Positions 1 through 6,448 of a stretch of DNA of 8,684 bases are shown piece after piece. The position numbers were made by a program, and so were the translations under genes. The notes under the pieces are model-generated. The model did no database searches, was not told where the DNA came from, and saw nothing but the letters and a program-made list of their open reading frames with translations. Source of the stretch: Spirochaetota bacterium (GTDB lineage: Bacteria > Spirochaetota > Spirochaetia > Treponematales > Breznakiellaceae); the NCBI GenBank assembly GCA_023398155.1, contig JAEWSV010000500.1, positions 1-8,684 on the forward strand, given 5' to 3'. The first letter of the stretch is position 1. The number at the start of each line of letters is the position of its first letter.

Positions 1-20
1 CCGCCTGGGCGGACGTTTTT
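1..20 (+). terminator. Probable rho-independent terminator, truncated by the window edge
   Basis: CCGC (1-4) pairs with GCGG (9-12) around the loop CTGG. The stem is followed after ACG by six T residues (15-20 plus 21). This is the hairpin-plus-U-tract layout of an intrinsic terminator on the plus strand. The ACG between stem and T-run suggests the stem continues upstream of base 1. It would end a plus-strand gene lying outside the window and converging on rex. On the minus strand the same region has an A-run rather than a T-run, so it cannot be claimed as the rex terminator from what is visible. Confidence 0.45.
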
Positions 21-35
21 TCTTCGGTCCCGCCC

Positions 36-686
36 TCACTCATCGCCGGTTTCGAGTTTCTTAGCGTGGAGCATGACGCAGAGCATGGCGTAGCCGGAGG
101 AGAGATCCTCTTTTTGAACTACGACGCTCTCGGGCACCTTGAGCTTTACGTTCGTGAAATTCCAGATGGCGGTGATGCCGCCGCGGACCAGGGCGTCGGT
201 CGTTTCCTGGGCGGAGGAGGACGGCACGGTGAGGATGGCCATCTTGACCCCGAGGTTCTTCACCTGGAGCTCGACCGTCCCGATCGAAAGGACGGGGACG
301 CCGTGCACGTTGGTCCCGATCTTCTTGGGATCCTGGTCGAAGGCCGCCACAACGTTGAGCCCGTGGAAGTGGAATTCTTGGTAGCCGATGAGGGCCGATC
401 CGAGGTTCCCGACGCCGACGAGCACCGCGTCCCGGAGCGAATCCCAACCGAGGAAGTGCTCTATCGCCGCCACGAGGGCGTGGATGGGGTAGCCTTTCTT
501 CGGCTTTCCGATGATACCGGTGATGGACAGGTCCTTACGGACCTGGATGGGCTCCAGGTTGAGTTCCTGGGCAATGACCGTACCCGATATATACTCATTT
601 CCGTCGCGCTCCGCTTGACGGATGATATGCAAATATGAAGGCAATCGGCGGATCGAAGGGGCCGCCGCGATTTTCTGTTTGGCCAT
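36..686 (-). CDS. rex: Redox-sensing transcriptional repressor Rex
   Basis: Rex is a homodimeric cytoplasmic repressor that reads the NADH/NAD+ ratio. It binds operators when NADH is low and lets go when NADH binds, derepressing fermentation and respiration genes. The 216 residues match the usual family length. An N-terminal winged helix (about 10-80) carries the family motif QVRKDLS (48-54) and a GKPKKGYPI wing. A Rossmann domain follows with VGVGNLG (90-96) for NADH, AAFDQDP (114-120) at the end of the second strand, TVPSSSAQ (153-160) and the WNFTNVKLKVP segment (175-185). The C-terminal helix used for domain-swapped dimerisation is present. The ATG at 686 has a GAGGG Shine-Dalgarno six or so bases upstream. 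It lies 54 bases downstream of nth on the same strand but has its own promoter. Family assignment is firm; targets cannot be read from this window. Confidence 0.96.
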   Translation of the reverse strand: MAKQKIAAAPSIRRLPSYLHIIRQAERDGNEYISGTVIAQELNLEPIQVRKDLSITGIIGKPKKGYPIHALVAAIEHFLGWDSLRDAVLVGVGNLGSALIGYQEFHFHGLNVVAAFDQDPKKIGTNVHGVPVLSIGTVELQVKNLGVKMAILTVPSSSAQETTDALVRGGITAIWNFTNVKLKVPESVVVQKEDLSSGYAMLCVMLHAKKLETGDE

Positions 687-705
687 GTATCACCCTCTAT
701 AGAAT

Positions 706-723
706 TTGTTATATACGATACGA
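706..723. promoter_or_regulatory. Possible degenerate Rex operator (autoregulation)
   Basis: TTGTTA (706-711) resembles the left half of Rex operators (TTGTGA or TTGTTA, spaced from an inverted copy). The right half ATACGA (718-723) matches the expected TAACAA poorly, and only about four of nine dyad pairs hold. The position, overlapping the -10 region of rex, is where an autoregulatory operator is usually found. This is a weak candidate based mainly on location. Confidence 0.2.
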
Positions 724-744
724 GAGATTCGATAAAAAAGTCAA
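715..744 (-). promoter_or_regulatory. Promoter for rex
   Basis: On the minus strand TTGACT (739-744, five of six consensus bases) is followed after 18 bases by TATCGT (715-720, four of six). This puts the transcript start near 708 and leaves a leader of about 20 bases before the rex ATG. The -35 hexamer overlaps the TGA stop of nth (741-743), so rex has a promoter embedded in the end of the upstream gene. The stretch is conspicuously AT-rich against its surroundings. Confidence 0.5.
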
Positions 745-1430
745 GAAATATCTTTGCTGGAAAAGGAAAAGGCAGCGGGGCAGAAAGCCGCGACGGGGCA
801 GCCTCCGCAAAGGGGGGAACGGGCCTTGCAGTAGTCCCTTCCGTGCCGGTTGAGGACGTGGCTCGCCTCGGTCCAGCGCTCGCGCGGAAGGAGCTCCGCG
901 ATCTCCCGCTCCAAACGAGCGGGCTCCTCCGCCCGGGCGAGCTCCAGCCTGCGGCAGACGCGGCCGAAATGGGTGTCCACGATGATGGCGCTCTCTCCGA
1001 AGCAAGCCGAGAGCACGACGCCCGCGGTCTTTCGGCCGACGCCCGGCAACGTCACGAGCTCTTCCATGGTCCGCGGGACTTCTCCGCCGAAACGCTCGAC
1101 GAGGAGGCGGGAAAGCGCCTTCAGGTTGCGCGCCTTGGCGCGGAAGAAGCCGGTGGGATGGACGATATCCTCGAGCTCGGGGAGCGGCGCTTCGGCGAGG
1201 GCAGCCGGAGAAGGGAAGCGGGCGAAGAGGCTTGGGGTCACGCGATTGACCATGGCATCGGTGCATTGGGCGGAGAGGACCGTCGCCACGAGAAGCTCGA
1301 AGGGACTCCTGAAATGGAGCATGGGCACGAGGTCGGGATACGAAGGGGAAAGCGTTCGGAGGATGACCAGCGCTCGTTCCGCTCGTTCCTCCGGGTTCTC
1401 TCGGTGCGGCACCGCGTGGGCATCGGACAA
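741..1430 (-). CDS. nth: Endonuclease III (DNA glycosylase/AP lyase)
   Basis: Nth removes oxidised pyrimidines from DNA and nicks the abasic site by beta-elimination, starting base-excision repair. The helix-hairpin-helix LPGVGRKTAG (128-137) contains the catalytic Lys134, and VDTH (151-154) supplies the catalytic Asp152. A C-terminal iron-sulfur loop has the exact family spacing C-x6-C-x2-C-x5-C (Cys201, 208, 211, 217). The early motif LLVATVLSAQCTD (46-58) is also typical. At 229 residues it is slightly longer than the E. coli enzyme (211), mainly at the N-terminus. The start is TTG at 1430, supported by GGAGGG at 1436-1441 with a five-base gap; the nearby ATG at 1423 is in another frame. 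It is divergent from ileS and followed by rex. Co-location with a redox sensor is suggestive, but the separate rex promoter argues against a strict operon. Confidence 0.95.
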   Translation of the reverse strand: MSDAHAVPHRENPEERAERALVILRTLSPSYPDLVPMLHFRSPFELLVATVLSAQCTDAMVNRVTPSLFARFPSPAALAEAPLPELEDIVHPTGFFRAKARNLKALSRLLVERFGGEVPRTMEELVTLPGVGRKTAGVVLSACFGESAIIVDTHFGRVCRRLELARAEEPARLEREIAELLPRERWTEASHVLNRHGRDYCKARSPLCGGCPVAAFCPAAFSFSSKDIS

Positions 1431-1435
1431 GAAGT

Positions 1436-1441
1436 CCCTCC
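1436..1441 (-). promoter_or_regulatory. Ribosome binding site fixing the TTG start of nth
   Basis: GGAGGG on the minus strand, five bases before TTG 1430. No comparable site precedes the next in-frame candidate, GTG 1412, so the unusual TTG codon is the better start. Confidence 0.6.
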
Positions 1442-1467
1442 AAGGGTGGAAATCGTAGAATCAAATA

Positions 1468-1476
1468 TGGCATAAT
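1468..1476 (+). promoter_or_regulatory. Extended -10 promoter for ileS
   Basis: TGG followed by CATAAT gives TG-n-CATAAT, an extended -10 element with five of six consensus bases. No good -35 hexamer sits 17 bases upstream, as is common for extended -10 promoters. The expected transcript start is near 1483, about 25 bases before GTG 1508. The element contains the ATG at 1475, so that ATG would lie outside the transcript. Confidence 0.45.
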
Positions 1477-1496
1477 GGGCGGCGATTCGTCGACCT

Positions 1497-1501
1497 GGAG
1501 G
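1497..1501 (+). promoter_or_regulatory. Ribosome binding site fixing the GTG start of ileS
   Basis: GGAGG, a full Shine-Dalgarno core, six bases before GTG 1508 and in frame with the synthetase. ATG 1475, the longest-ORF start, has no such site at the right distance. Confidence 0.75.
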
Positions 1502-1507
1502 CATCAA

Positions 1508-4500
1508 GTGTACGACAGTGTGGAGCCCAAAGTAGATTTCCCCAAGATGGAGGAGGAAGTCCTCGCTTTCTGGGAGAAAAACGACATATTCCGCAGGTCC
1601 ATCGCGCAGCGCGAAGGCGCGGAGGAGTACGTATTCTACGACGGCCCTCCCTTCGCGACGGGCCTGCCGCACTTCGGCCACTTCGTCCCCGGTACGATCA
1701 AGGACATCATCCCCCGCTATAAGACCATGAAGGGGATGAAGGTTGAGCGCCGTTTCGGCTGGGACTGCCACGGCCTCCCCGTCGAGAACCTCATCGAAAA
1801 GGAACTCGGCCTCAACTCCAAGACCGACATCGAGCGCTTCGGCGTCGCCGAGTTCAACGAGGCCTGCCGCGCGTCCGTCCTCCGCTACGTGCAGGAGTGG
1901 CGGACCATCATGACCCGCGCCGGCCGGTGGGTGGACTTCGACAACGACTACAAGACCATGGAAAGCGACTACATGGAGTCCATCTGGTGGGTGATGAAGA
2001 GCCTGTCGGAGAAAGGCCTCCTGTACGAAGGCCACTACATCCTCCCGTATTGCCCGCGATGCGCCACGGTCCTCTCCAACCACGAACTCAACCTGGGCGG
2101 ATACAAGGACGTCCACGATCCGGCCATCACCATCAAGTTCAAGGTGACGGGCGCCGCCGCGGACTCGCCCGCCGCTAAGCATTCCGGTTTCGCGGACGGC
2201 AAGGCCGACAGGGCCACTTTCCTCCTCGCCTGGACCACGACGCCGTGGACGCTCCCTTCGAACCTGGCCCTCACGATGGGGCCTGACATCGACTACGTAC
2301 TCGTGCAGGACGGGGCCGAACGATATCTCTTGGCCGAAGCTCGCCTTTCCGCGTACTACAAGAAGCCTGAAGACTACACGGTCGTTTGGAAGAAGAAGGG
2401 GAGCGAGCTCCTCGGCATCACGTACGAACCGCTCTTCCCGTACTTCGCGTCCGCCGCGGAGAGTAACGCTTTCCGTACGTATCCCGGCGACTTCGTCTCC
2501 ACCGAGGACGGCACGGGCATCGTGCACACGGCCCCCGGCTTCGGCGAGGACGACCAGCGCGTGCTCAAGGGTACGGGAGTTCCCACGATCTGTCCCGTAG
2601 ACGCCGAGTGCCGCTTCACCGCGGAAGTTTCCGACTACCAGGGCCTCTTCGTGAAGGACGCCGACAAGGCCATCATGGAGCGGCTCAAGGCCGAGGGCAA
2701 GCTCGTCAAGCGCGAGCAGATCCTCCACGCCTATCCGCACTGCTGGCGGTGCTCGAGCCCCCTCATCTACCGCGCGGTCGGTTCCTGGTTCGTGGACGTC
2801 CAGAAGATCAAGGGCGACATGCTGGCCGCCAACGATACCATCTACTGGGTTCCGGACCACATCAAGGACGGCCGCTTCGGAAAGTGGTTGGAGGGCGCCC
2901 GCGATTGGGCGATCAGCCGTAACCGCTACTGGGGCAATCCGCTTCCGATCTGGAAATGCCCGGACTGCGGCAAGATGACCGTCGTGGGTAGCCGCGCTGA
3001 GCTCAAGGAGCTTTCGGGCGTGGAGGCCACCGACCTCCACAAGCACTTCGTGGATAAGATCACGATTCCCTGCGCCTGCGGCGCTTCCATGCAGCGCATC
3101 CCGGAGGTCTTGGACTGCTGGTTCGAGTCGGGGGCCATGCCCTACGGCCAAAACCACTATCCCTTCGAGAACAAGGAATTCTTCGACTCGCACTTCCCCG
3201 CGGACTTCATCAACGAGGGCCTGGACCAAACGCGCGGATGGTTCTATACGCTCACGATACTGGCGGCGGCTCTCTTCAAGAAGCCGGCGTTCCGCAACTG
3301 CGTGGTGTCCGGCATCGTGCTCGCCGCGGACGGCAAGAAGATGTCCAAGAGCCTCCGGAACTTCACCGATCCGATGCTCGTCATCAATAAGTTCGGTGCG
3401 GACGCCCTCCGCCTCTTCCTCATGCACTCCGCGGTGGTTCGGGCCGACGACCTCTGCTACTCCGACGACGGCGTGCGCGAGGTCCTCAAAAGCATCCTCA
3501 TTCCGCTCTGGAACTCGTACAGCTTCTACGTGACCTACGCGAATATCGACGCGGCTTCCCCGACCGCTTCGCCCGAGAATCCATCGAATCCTTTGGACAA
3601 GTGGATCCTCTCAACCGCCGAGACCCTTGTGGAGAAGGTGAGCGCGGCGCTCGACGCTTACGACATGTCCCGGGCCATCGACCCCATCGTCGAGTTCATC
3701 GACTTGCTCAACAACTGGTATATCCGCCGCTCCCGCCGCCGCTTCTGGCGGAGCGAGAACGATTCGGACAAGGCCGAGGCCTACGGTACGCTCTACAGCG
3801 TCCTCCGCACCCTCACGCTCGTGGCGGCGCCCTTCATGCCCTTCACCGCCGACGCCATCTGGCGTAACCTCCGGCTGGAGAGCGATCCCGAGTCGGTGCA
3901 CCTCGCGGACTTCCCGCGTCCGATCGCGGCCCGGAAGGACGCGGCGCTCGAATACAAGATGGAGGTGGTGCGCCGCGCGGTCTCCATGGGAAGGTCGCTC
4001 CGCTACCAGTACAACGTCAAGGTACGCCAGCCCCTGCGCACCGTGGAACTCGTCACCCGCGATCCGGAAGAGAAGAAGGTCCTCCTGGAAATGGAGGAGA
4101 TAGTCCGCGAGGAGCTCAACGTCAAGACGGTCGTCTTCCGCGACAACGAGGAAGACCTGGTCGAGTACCAGGCCAAGGCGAATTTCAGGGTACTCGGCAA
4201 GGAACTCGGCAAGGATATGAAGCTCGCCGCCGAGCGGATCGAATCCCTGAGCCAGGCCGAGATCCAGGGCCTCCTGGACGGGGCCGTGCTCGCCGTGGAG
4301 ATCGCCGGCAGGACGGTGGACCTTACCACCGAGAAGGTGGAGGTCCGGCGCTCGGAAAAGGCCAACCTGAAAGTCACCAACGAGGGCACTCTCACCGTCG
4401 GCCTGGATACCGAGGTCACCGAGGAGCTCTCCCTGGAAGGCGATGTCCGCGACCTCGTGCGCGGGGTCCAGAATCTCCGGAAGGAGTCCGGCTTCGACGT

Positions 4501-4681
4501 CACCGACCGCATCTCGGTGCGCCTCTCGGGCTCCGATCGGCTCAAGAAGGCCTGGGAAGCCTTTTCCGAGTACGTCGCTTCCGAGACCCTGGCGACCTCG
4601 GTCGTCTGGGGCGATATCGGCGGGATGACGGAAGTTGAGGCCGGCGAGGAATCGTGGCGCGTCTCTATCGCGAAGGCCTGA
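1508..4681 (+). CDS. ileS: Isoleucyl-tRNA synthetase, long eukaryal-like type
   Basis: This class I synthetase charges tRNA-Ile with isoleucine in the cytoplasm and hydrolyses mischarged valine. From GTG 1508 it has 1057 residues. The N-terminus then reads VYDSVEPKVDFPK, in line with related enzymes; starting at ATG 1475 would add 11 unconserved residues. The HIGH motif is HFGH (55-58) and the KMSKS motif is intact (611-615). The CP1 editing domain shows the Thr-rich WTTTPWT (from 242) and GTGIVHTAPGFGEDD (335-349) with its conserved acidic residue. A CPDCG and CACG pair between CP1 and the second half of the catalytic core may bind zinc. An anticodon-binding domain follows, then a C-terminal extension of about 190 residues of the kind labelled DUF5915. 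Length and this C-terminus fit type 2 IleRS, a class known for mupirocin resistance. Its 3' end overlaps the lipoprotein gene. Confidence 0.97.
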   Translation: MYDSVEPKVDFPKMEEEVLAFWEKNDIFRRSIAQREGAEEYVFYDGPPFATGLPHFGHFVPGTIKDIIPRYKTMKGMKVERRFGWDCHGLPVENLIEKELGLNSKTDIERFGVAEFNEACRASVLRYVQEWRTIMTRAGRWVDFDNDYKTMESDYMESIWWVMKSLSEKGLLYEGHYILPYCPRCATVLSNHELNLGGYKDVHDPAITIKFKVTGAAADSPAAKHSGFADGKADRATFLLAWTTTPWTLPSNLALTMGPDIDYVLVQDGAERYLLAEARLSAYYKKPEDYTVVWKKKGSELLGITYEPLFPYFASAAESNAFRTYPGDFVSTEDGTGIVHTAPGFGEDDQRVLKGTGVPTICPVDAECRFTAEVSDYQGLFVKDADKAIMERLKAEGKLVKREQILHAYPHCWRCSSPLIYRAVGSWFVDVQKIKGDMLAANDTIYWVPDHIKDGRFGKWLEGARDWAISRNRYWGNPLPIWKCPDCGKMTVVGSRAELKELSGVEATDLHKHFVDKITIPCACGASMQRIPEVLDCWFESGAMPYGQNHYPFENKEFFDSHFPADFINEGLDQTRGWFYTLTILAAALFKKPAFRNCVVSGIVLAADGKKMSKSLRNFTDPMLVINKFGADALRLFLMHSAVVRADDLCYSDDGVREVLKSILIPLWNSYSFYVTYANIDAASPTASPENPSNPLDKWILSTAETLVEKVSAALDAYDMSRAIDPIVEFIDLLNNWYIRRSRRRFWRSENDSDKAEAYGTLYSVLRTLTLVAAPFMPFTADAIWRNLRLESDPESVHLADFPRPIAARKDAALEYKMEVVRRAVSMGRSLRYQYNVKVRQPLRTVELVTRDPEEKKVLLEMEEIVREELNVKTVVFRDNEEDLVEYQAKANFRVLGKELGKDMKLAAERIESLSQAEIQGLLDGAVLAVEIAGRTVDLTTEKVEVRRSEKANLKVTNEGTLTVGLDTEVTEELSLEGDVRDLVRGVQNLRKESGFDVTDRISVRLSGSDRLKKAWEAFSEYVASETLATSVVWGDIGGMTEVEAGEESWRVSIAKA

Positions 4682-5553
4682 CCTTTTTCTCCGCGGTCCT
4701 GATCCTCGCTTCCTTGCTGGCGGCCTCCTGCGCCACGGTGAAGGAGGCCGCGGTCCGTCCGGCGGGCGAGTTCGATGGGCTCGCCGATGGCGCGGCGGTC
4801 TATTTCCTGCTCGACGTGGCCGCCGCTCGGCCCCTCCTCGCCGCTATTTCGCGGCGAATCCCTTCCGCGGCCAAGGCCTCCGCGGCGCTGGACCTGACCG
4901 AGTCCGCCGCGGTCGCCCTTTACGGCGCGGGAGGTCCGCGACGTTACTTCATCGCCGCGGACGGACGTTACCCGACGGTCCGCGGCTCGCTTTCCCTAGC
5001 TCTGAGCCCGGCATGGAAGAAACGGACGGCCGAGACGGGCGCGCGATACTGGAGGTCGGACGAGGGCGTTTCGCTCGCTTTCCGCCGCGGCCGCGCAGTA
5101 CTCTCGGACGGTGAACCTTTCGTTTCCGCGCCGCCCCCGACTCCGCCCGCGGAATATGATGCGGCCGGGAACGGGGCGTCGCTATCCGGATGGGTGAGCG
5201 AGCCCGCGTCCGCCATCGCCGGCGCGCTCGCCGGCGCGGGAGTACCGATCCGCCCTCCCGTGAACGACCTCGTCTTCTCTCTCATTCCCGATACGGAGAC
5301 GGAACGGTATTTCCTGGAGGTCCGTCTCGTCGCGGCGTCGGCGGAGCGTTCCCGCGCCCTGGTCGCCATGTTGAAGCTCGCCCGCTCGGCCTTGGACGGC
5401 AAGGACGATTTCCCGCTCATGAGCTTCCTCAGGACGATCCTTTCCTCCGCTCCGAAGGTGGATGGCCCGGTCGTGATCCTACGGCCCGAAGCCTTGACGG
5501 CCGAGGAGATAGCTTTACTTTGCGTAGACCTATCGATATATTTCAAACAATAG
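4654..5553 (+). CDS. Lipoprotein, possible relative of treponemal TP0453
   Basis: This 299-residue secreted protein begins with a classic lipoprotein signal: a short basic start (MARLYRE), a hydrophobic core and a lipobox ending LAASC, with Cys26 as the predicted lipidated residue. The mature part alternates predicted strands and helices and has a Pro-rich turn (around 161-168). Amphipathic-looking helices include 232-247 (RSRALVAMLKLARSAL). I see no enzyme motif. It starts at GTG 4654, 28 bases inside the end of ileS, with GAGGA three to four bases upstream, so translation is probably coupled. From memory, T. pallidum has TP0453, a lipid-binding outer-membrane lipoprotein of about 287 residues, directly after its ileS (TP0452). 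Gene order, size and lipobox support a link, but I cannot confirm sequence homology. The lipoprotein call is strong; the TP0453 relation is inference. Confidence 0.8.
   Translation: MARLYREGLTFFSAVLILASLLAASCATVKEAAVRPAGEFDGLADGAAVYFLLDVAAARPLLAAISRRIPSAAKASAALDLTESAAVALYGAGGPRRYFIAADGRYPTVRGSLSLALSPAWKKRTAETGARYWRSDEGVSLAFRRGRAVLSDGEPFVSAPPPTPPAEYDAAGNGASLSGWVSEPASAIAGALAGAGVPIRPPVNDLVFSLIPDTETERYFLEVRLVAASAERSRALVAMLKLARSALDGKDDFPLMSFLRTILSSAPKVDGPVVILRPEALTAEEIALLCVDLSIYFKQ
5514..5542 (+). promoter_or_regulatory. Candidate internal promoter ahead of the FmdB-family gene
   Basis: TTTACT (5514-5519, four of six) and TATATT (5537-5542, five of six) are separated by exactly 17 bases, inside the last codons of the lipoprotein gene. 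The expected start is near 5549, just before the lipoprotein stop. The local sequence turns AT-rich here, unlike the rest of the gene. It would allow the three downstream small genes to be expressed without ileS. Confidence 0.4.
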
Positions 5554-5586
5554 AATTTTCTACGCGCTAGAGGACGGATCATCGAC

Positions 5587-5898
5587 ATGCCTACCTACGA
5601 ATACGAGTGTAAAAGTTGCGGGTACCAGTTTGAGGCGTTCCAGAGTATGAAGGACGAACCCCTCAAAACCTGCCCGGAATGCGGTAAAGATATTCGACGA
5701 CTCATCAACGGCGGAAGCGGAATCATATTCAAAGGGTCGGGATTCTACGTCACCGATAACGGCGGCAGCAAGAAGGCCGCGTCCGCGCCGGTCTCTTCGT
5801 CTTCCGACGCCGCGCCTTCCAAGCCGGAGAAAGCGGAAAAGGCGGAAAAGGCGGAAAAGGCGGAGAAACCGGCCGCCAAGGAAAAAGCCGTCGGCTGA
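5587..5898 (+). CDS. FmdB-family zinc-ribbon protein with AEK-repeat tail
   Basis: The first 57 or so residues are the FmdB/CxxC_CxxC putative regulatory domain. It opens MPTYEYEC, has Cys8-x2-Cys11 and Cys29-x2-Cys32 to bind one zinc ion, and ends in the conserved glycine-rich stretch GSGIIFKGSGFYVTD (43-57). Family members are small and widespread. The name comes from a gene in a formamidase/amidase cluster, and the molecular role is unproven. After residue 60 the protein is a disordered, Ala/Ser/Lys/Glu-rich tail with AEK repeated four times (83-94), encoded by a tandem DNA repeat. Total length is 103 residues. The ATG has AGGA about 12 bases upstream, a rather long spacing. It sits 33 bases after the lipoprotein stop and 10 bases before the next gene, so it is likely cotranscribed with what follows. 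Confidence 0.9.
   Translation: MPTYEYECKSCGYQFEAFQSMKDEPLKTCPECGKDIRRLINGGSGIIFKGSGFYVTDNGGSKKAASAPVSSSSDAAPSKPEKAEKAEKAEKAEKPAAKEKAVG
5833..5868 (+). repeat. Tandem 9-base repeat coding for (AEK)4
   Basis: Three perfect copies of GCGGAAAAG (5833-5859) are followed by a variant GCGGAGAAA (5860-5868); a further diverged unit CCGGAGAAA precedes them (5824-5832). The unit is three codons, so gain or loss of copies keeps frame and would only change the tail length of the FmdB-family protein. Confidence 0.9.
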
Positions 5899-5908
5899 GG
5901 GAGGGCCC

Positions 5909-6448
5909 GTGTCGACGCCCCTCCGTTTCGTCCTCCGCTACGATCCGGTCTTCCTTGAGCTCGGCAAGAGACTCGCGCGCGGCGAATGGGGAAGGCCCAC
6001 CGGCGTTACGGTTTCGGCAGTCCTCGCTGAAGCCGCGGCCGAGCGCGATTTCATAGCGTTCATGTTCCTGCTCTTCGGTCACCCCGTTTCGGCTTCGCGC
6101 TCGGACTGTAACACTTTCACGCAATATCTCTTCTTGTATGAAAACTACGCGCTTACGGCCGAATGCGTCGTAGCGGAAGAAGCTCCCCTGTACGGCCGCA
6201 GTGCGGCGGTAACGGGCTCCCTATCGTGTTCTTCCTCCTTCGCGGAATTCCGCCTCGGCGCCGAACGCCTCCTCACCGTCGCGAGCGGCGTGTCGAAGGC
6301 GTACCGGGCCTCCATGGCCGAGGGCGGCGGCGAGCGGTACCGGAGCATGGATGAGCGGGCGTCCGGCGGTCCGGTCGTCGTATCGGTGGATGCCGACGCG
6401 GCCGCCCTGGCCGCCGCCGACCGGTTGCTCGCCGGGTCGTACCGATGA
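5909..6448 (+). CDS. Small protein resembling a Gfo/Idh/MocA C-terminal domain
   Basis: This 179-residue protein looks like the substrate-side alpha/beta domain of Gfo/Idh/MocA oxidoreductases. The opening LRYDPVFLELGKRLARGEWG matches the linker helix after the NAD-binding domain, where families show a 'P-x-(hydrophobic)-LxxGxxG' pattern. Next come DFIAFMFLLFGHPVSAS (about 47-63), like the 'D-lllwlfGepv' helix, and FLYENYALTAECVV (about 74-87), like the 'fenGa.a' strand. The end AADRLLAGSYR resembles the family's closing helix. There is no GxGxxG Rossmann domain, no EKP motif and no catalytic His-Asp pair, so oxidoreductase activity is unlikely. No missing half is visible upstream; the preceding gene is the complete FmdB-family gene. 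The GTG start has GGGAGG four bases upstream. It overlaps the next gene by ATGA. Alternatively it is an unrelated protein of unknown fold; my match is by pattern only. Confidence 0.7.
   Translation: MSTPLRFVLRYDPVFLELGKRLARGEWGRPTGVTVSAVLAEAAAERDFIAFMFLLFGHPVSASRSDCNTFTQYLFLYENYALTAECVVAEEAPLYGRSAAVTGSLSCSSSFAEFRLGAERLLTVASGVSKAYRASMAEGGGERYRSMDERASGGPVVVSVDADAAALAAADRLLAGSYR

Noticed and set aside
12..35. Rex terminator from the GGGCGG/CCGCCC inverted repeat just after the rex stop
   Set aside because: The homopolymer run falls in the loop when read from the rex side and no T-run follows within the window. The arrangement fits a plus-strand terminator better.
1431..1500. A promoter for nth in the divergent region
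   Set aside because: Hexamers such as TACGAT (1452-1457, minus strand) have no acceptable -35 partner at 16-18 bases. One must exist, but I could not choose it.
1238..3427. A 729-codon open frame on the minus strand opposite ileS
   Set aside because: It is the antisense shadow of the GC-rich ileS gene. It has no recognisable domain, is rich in Val, Glu, Arg and His as expected for such a shadow, and conflicts with two well-identified genes.
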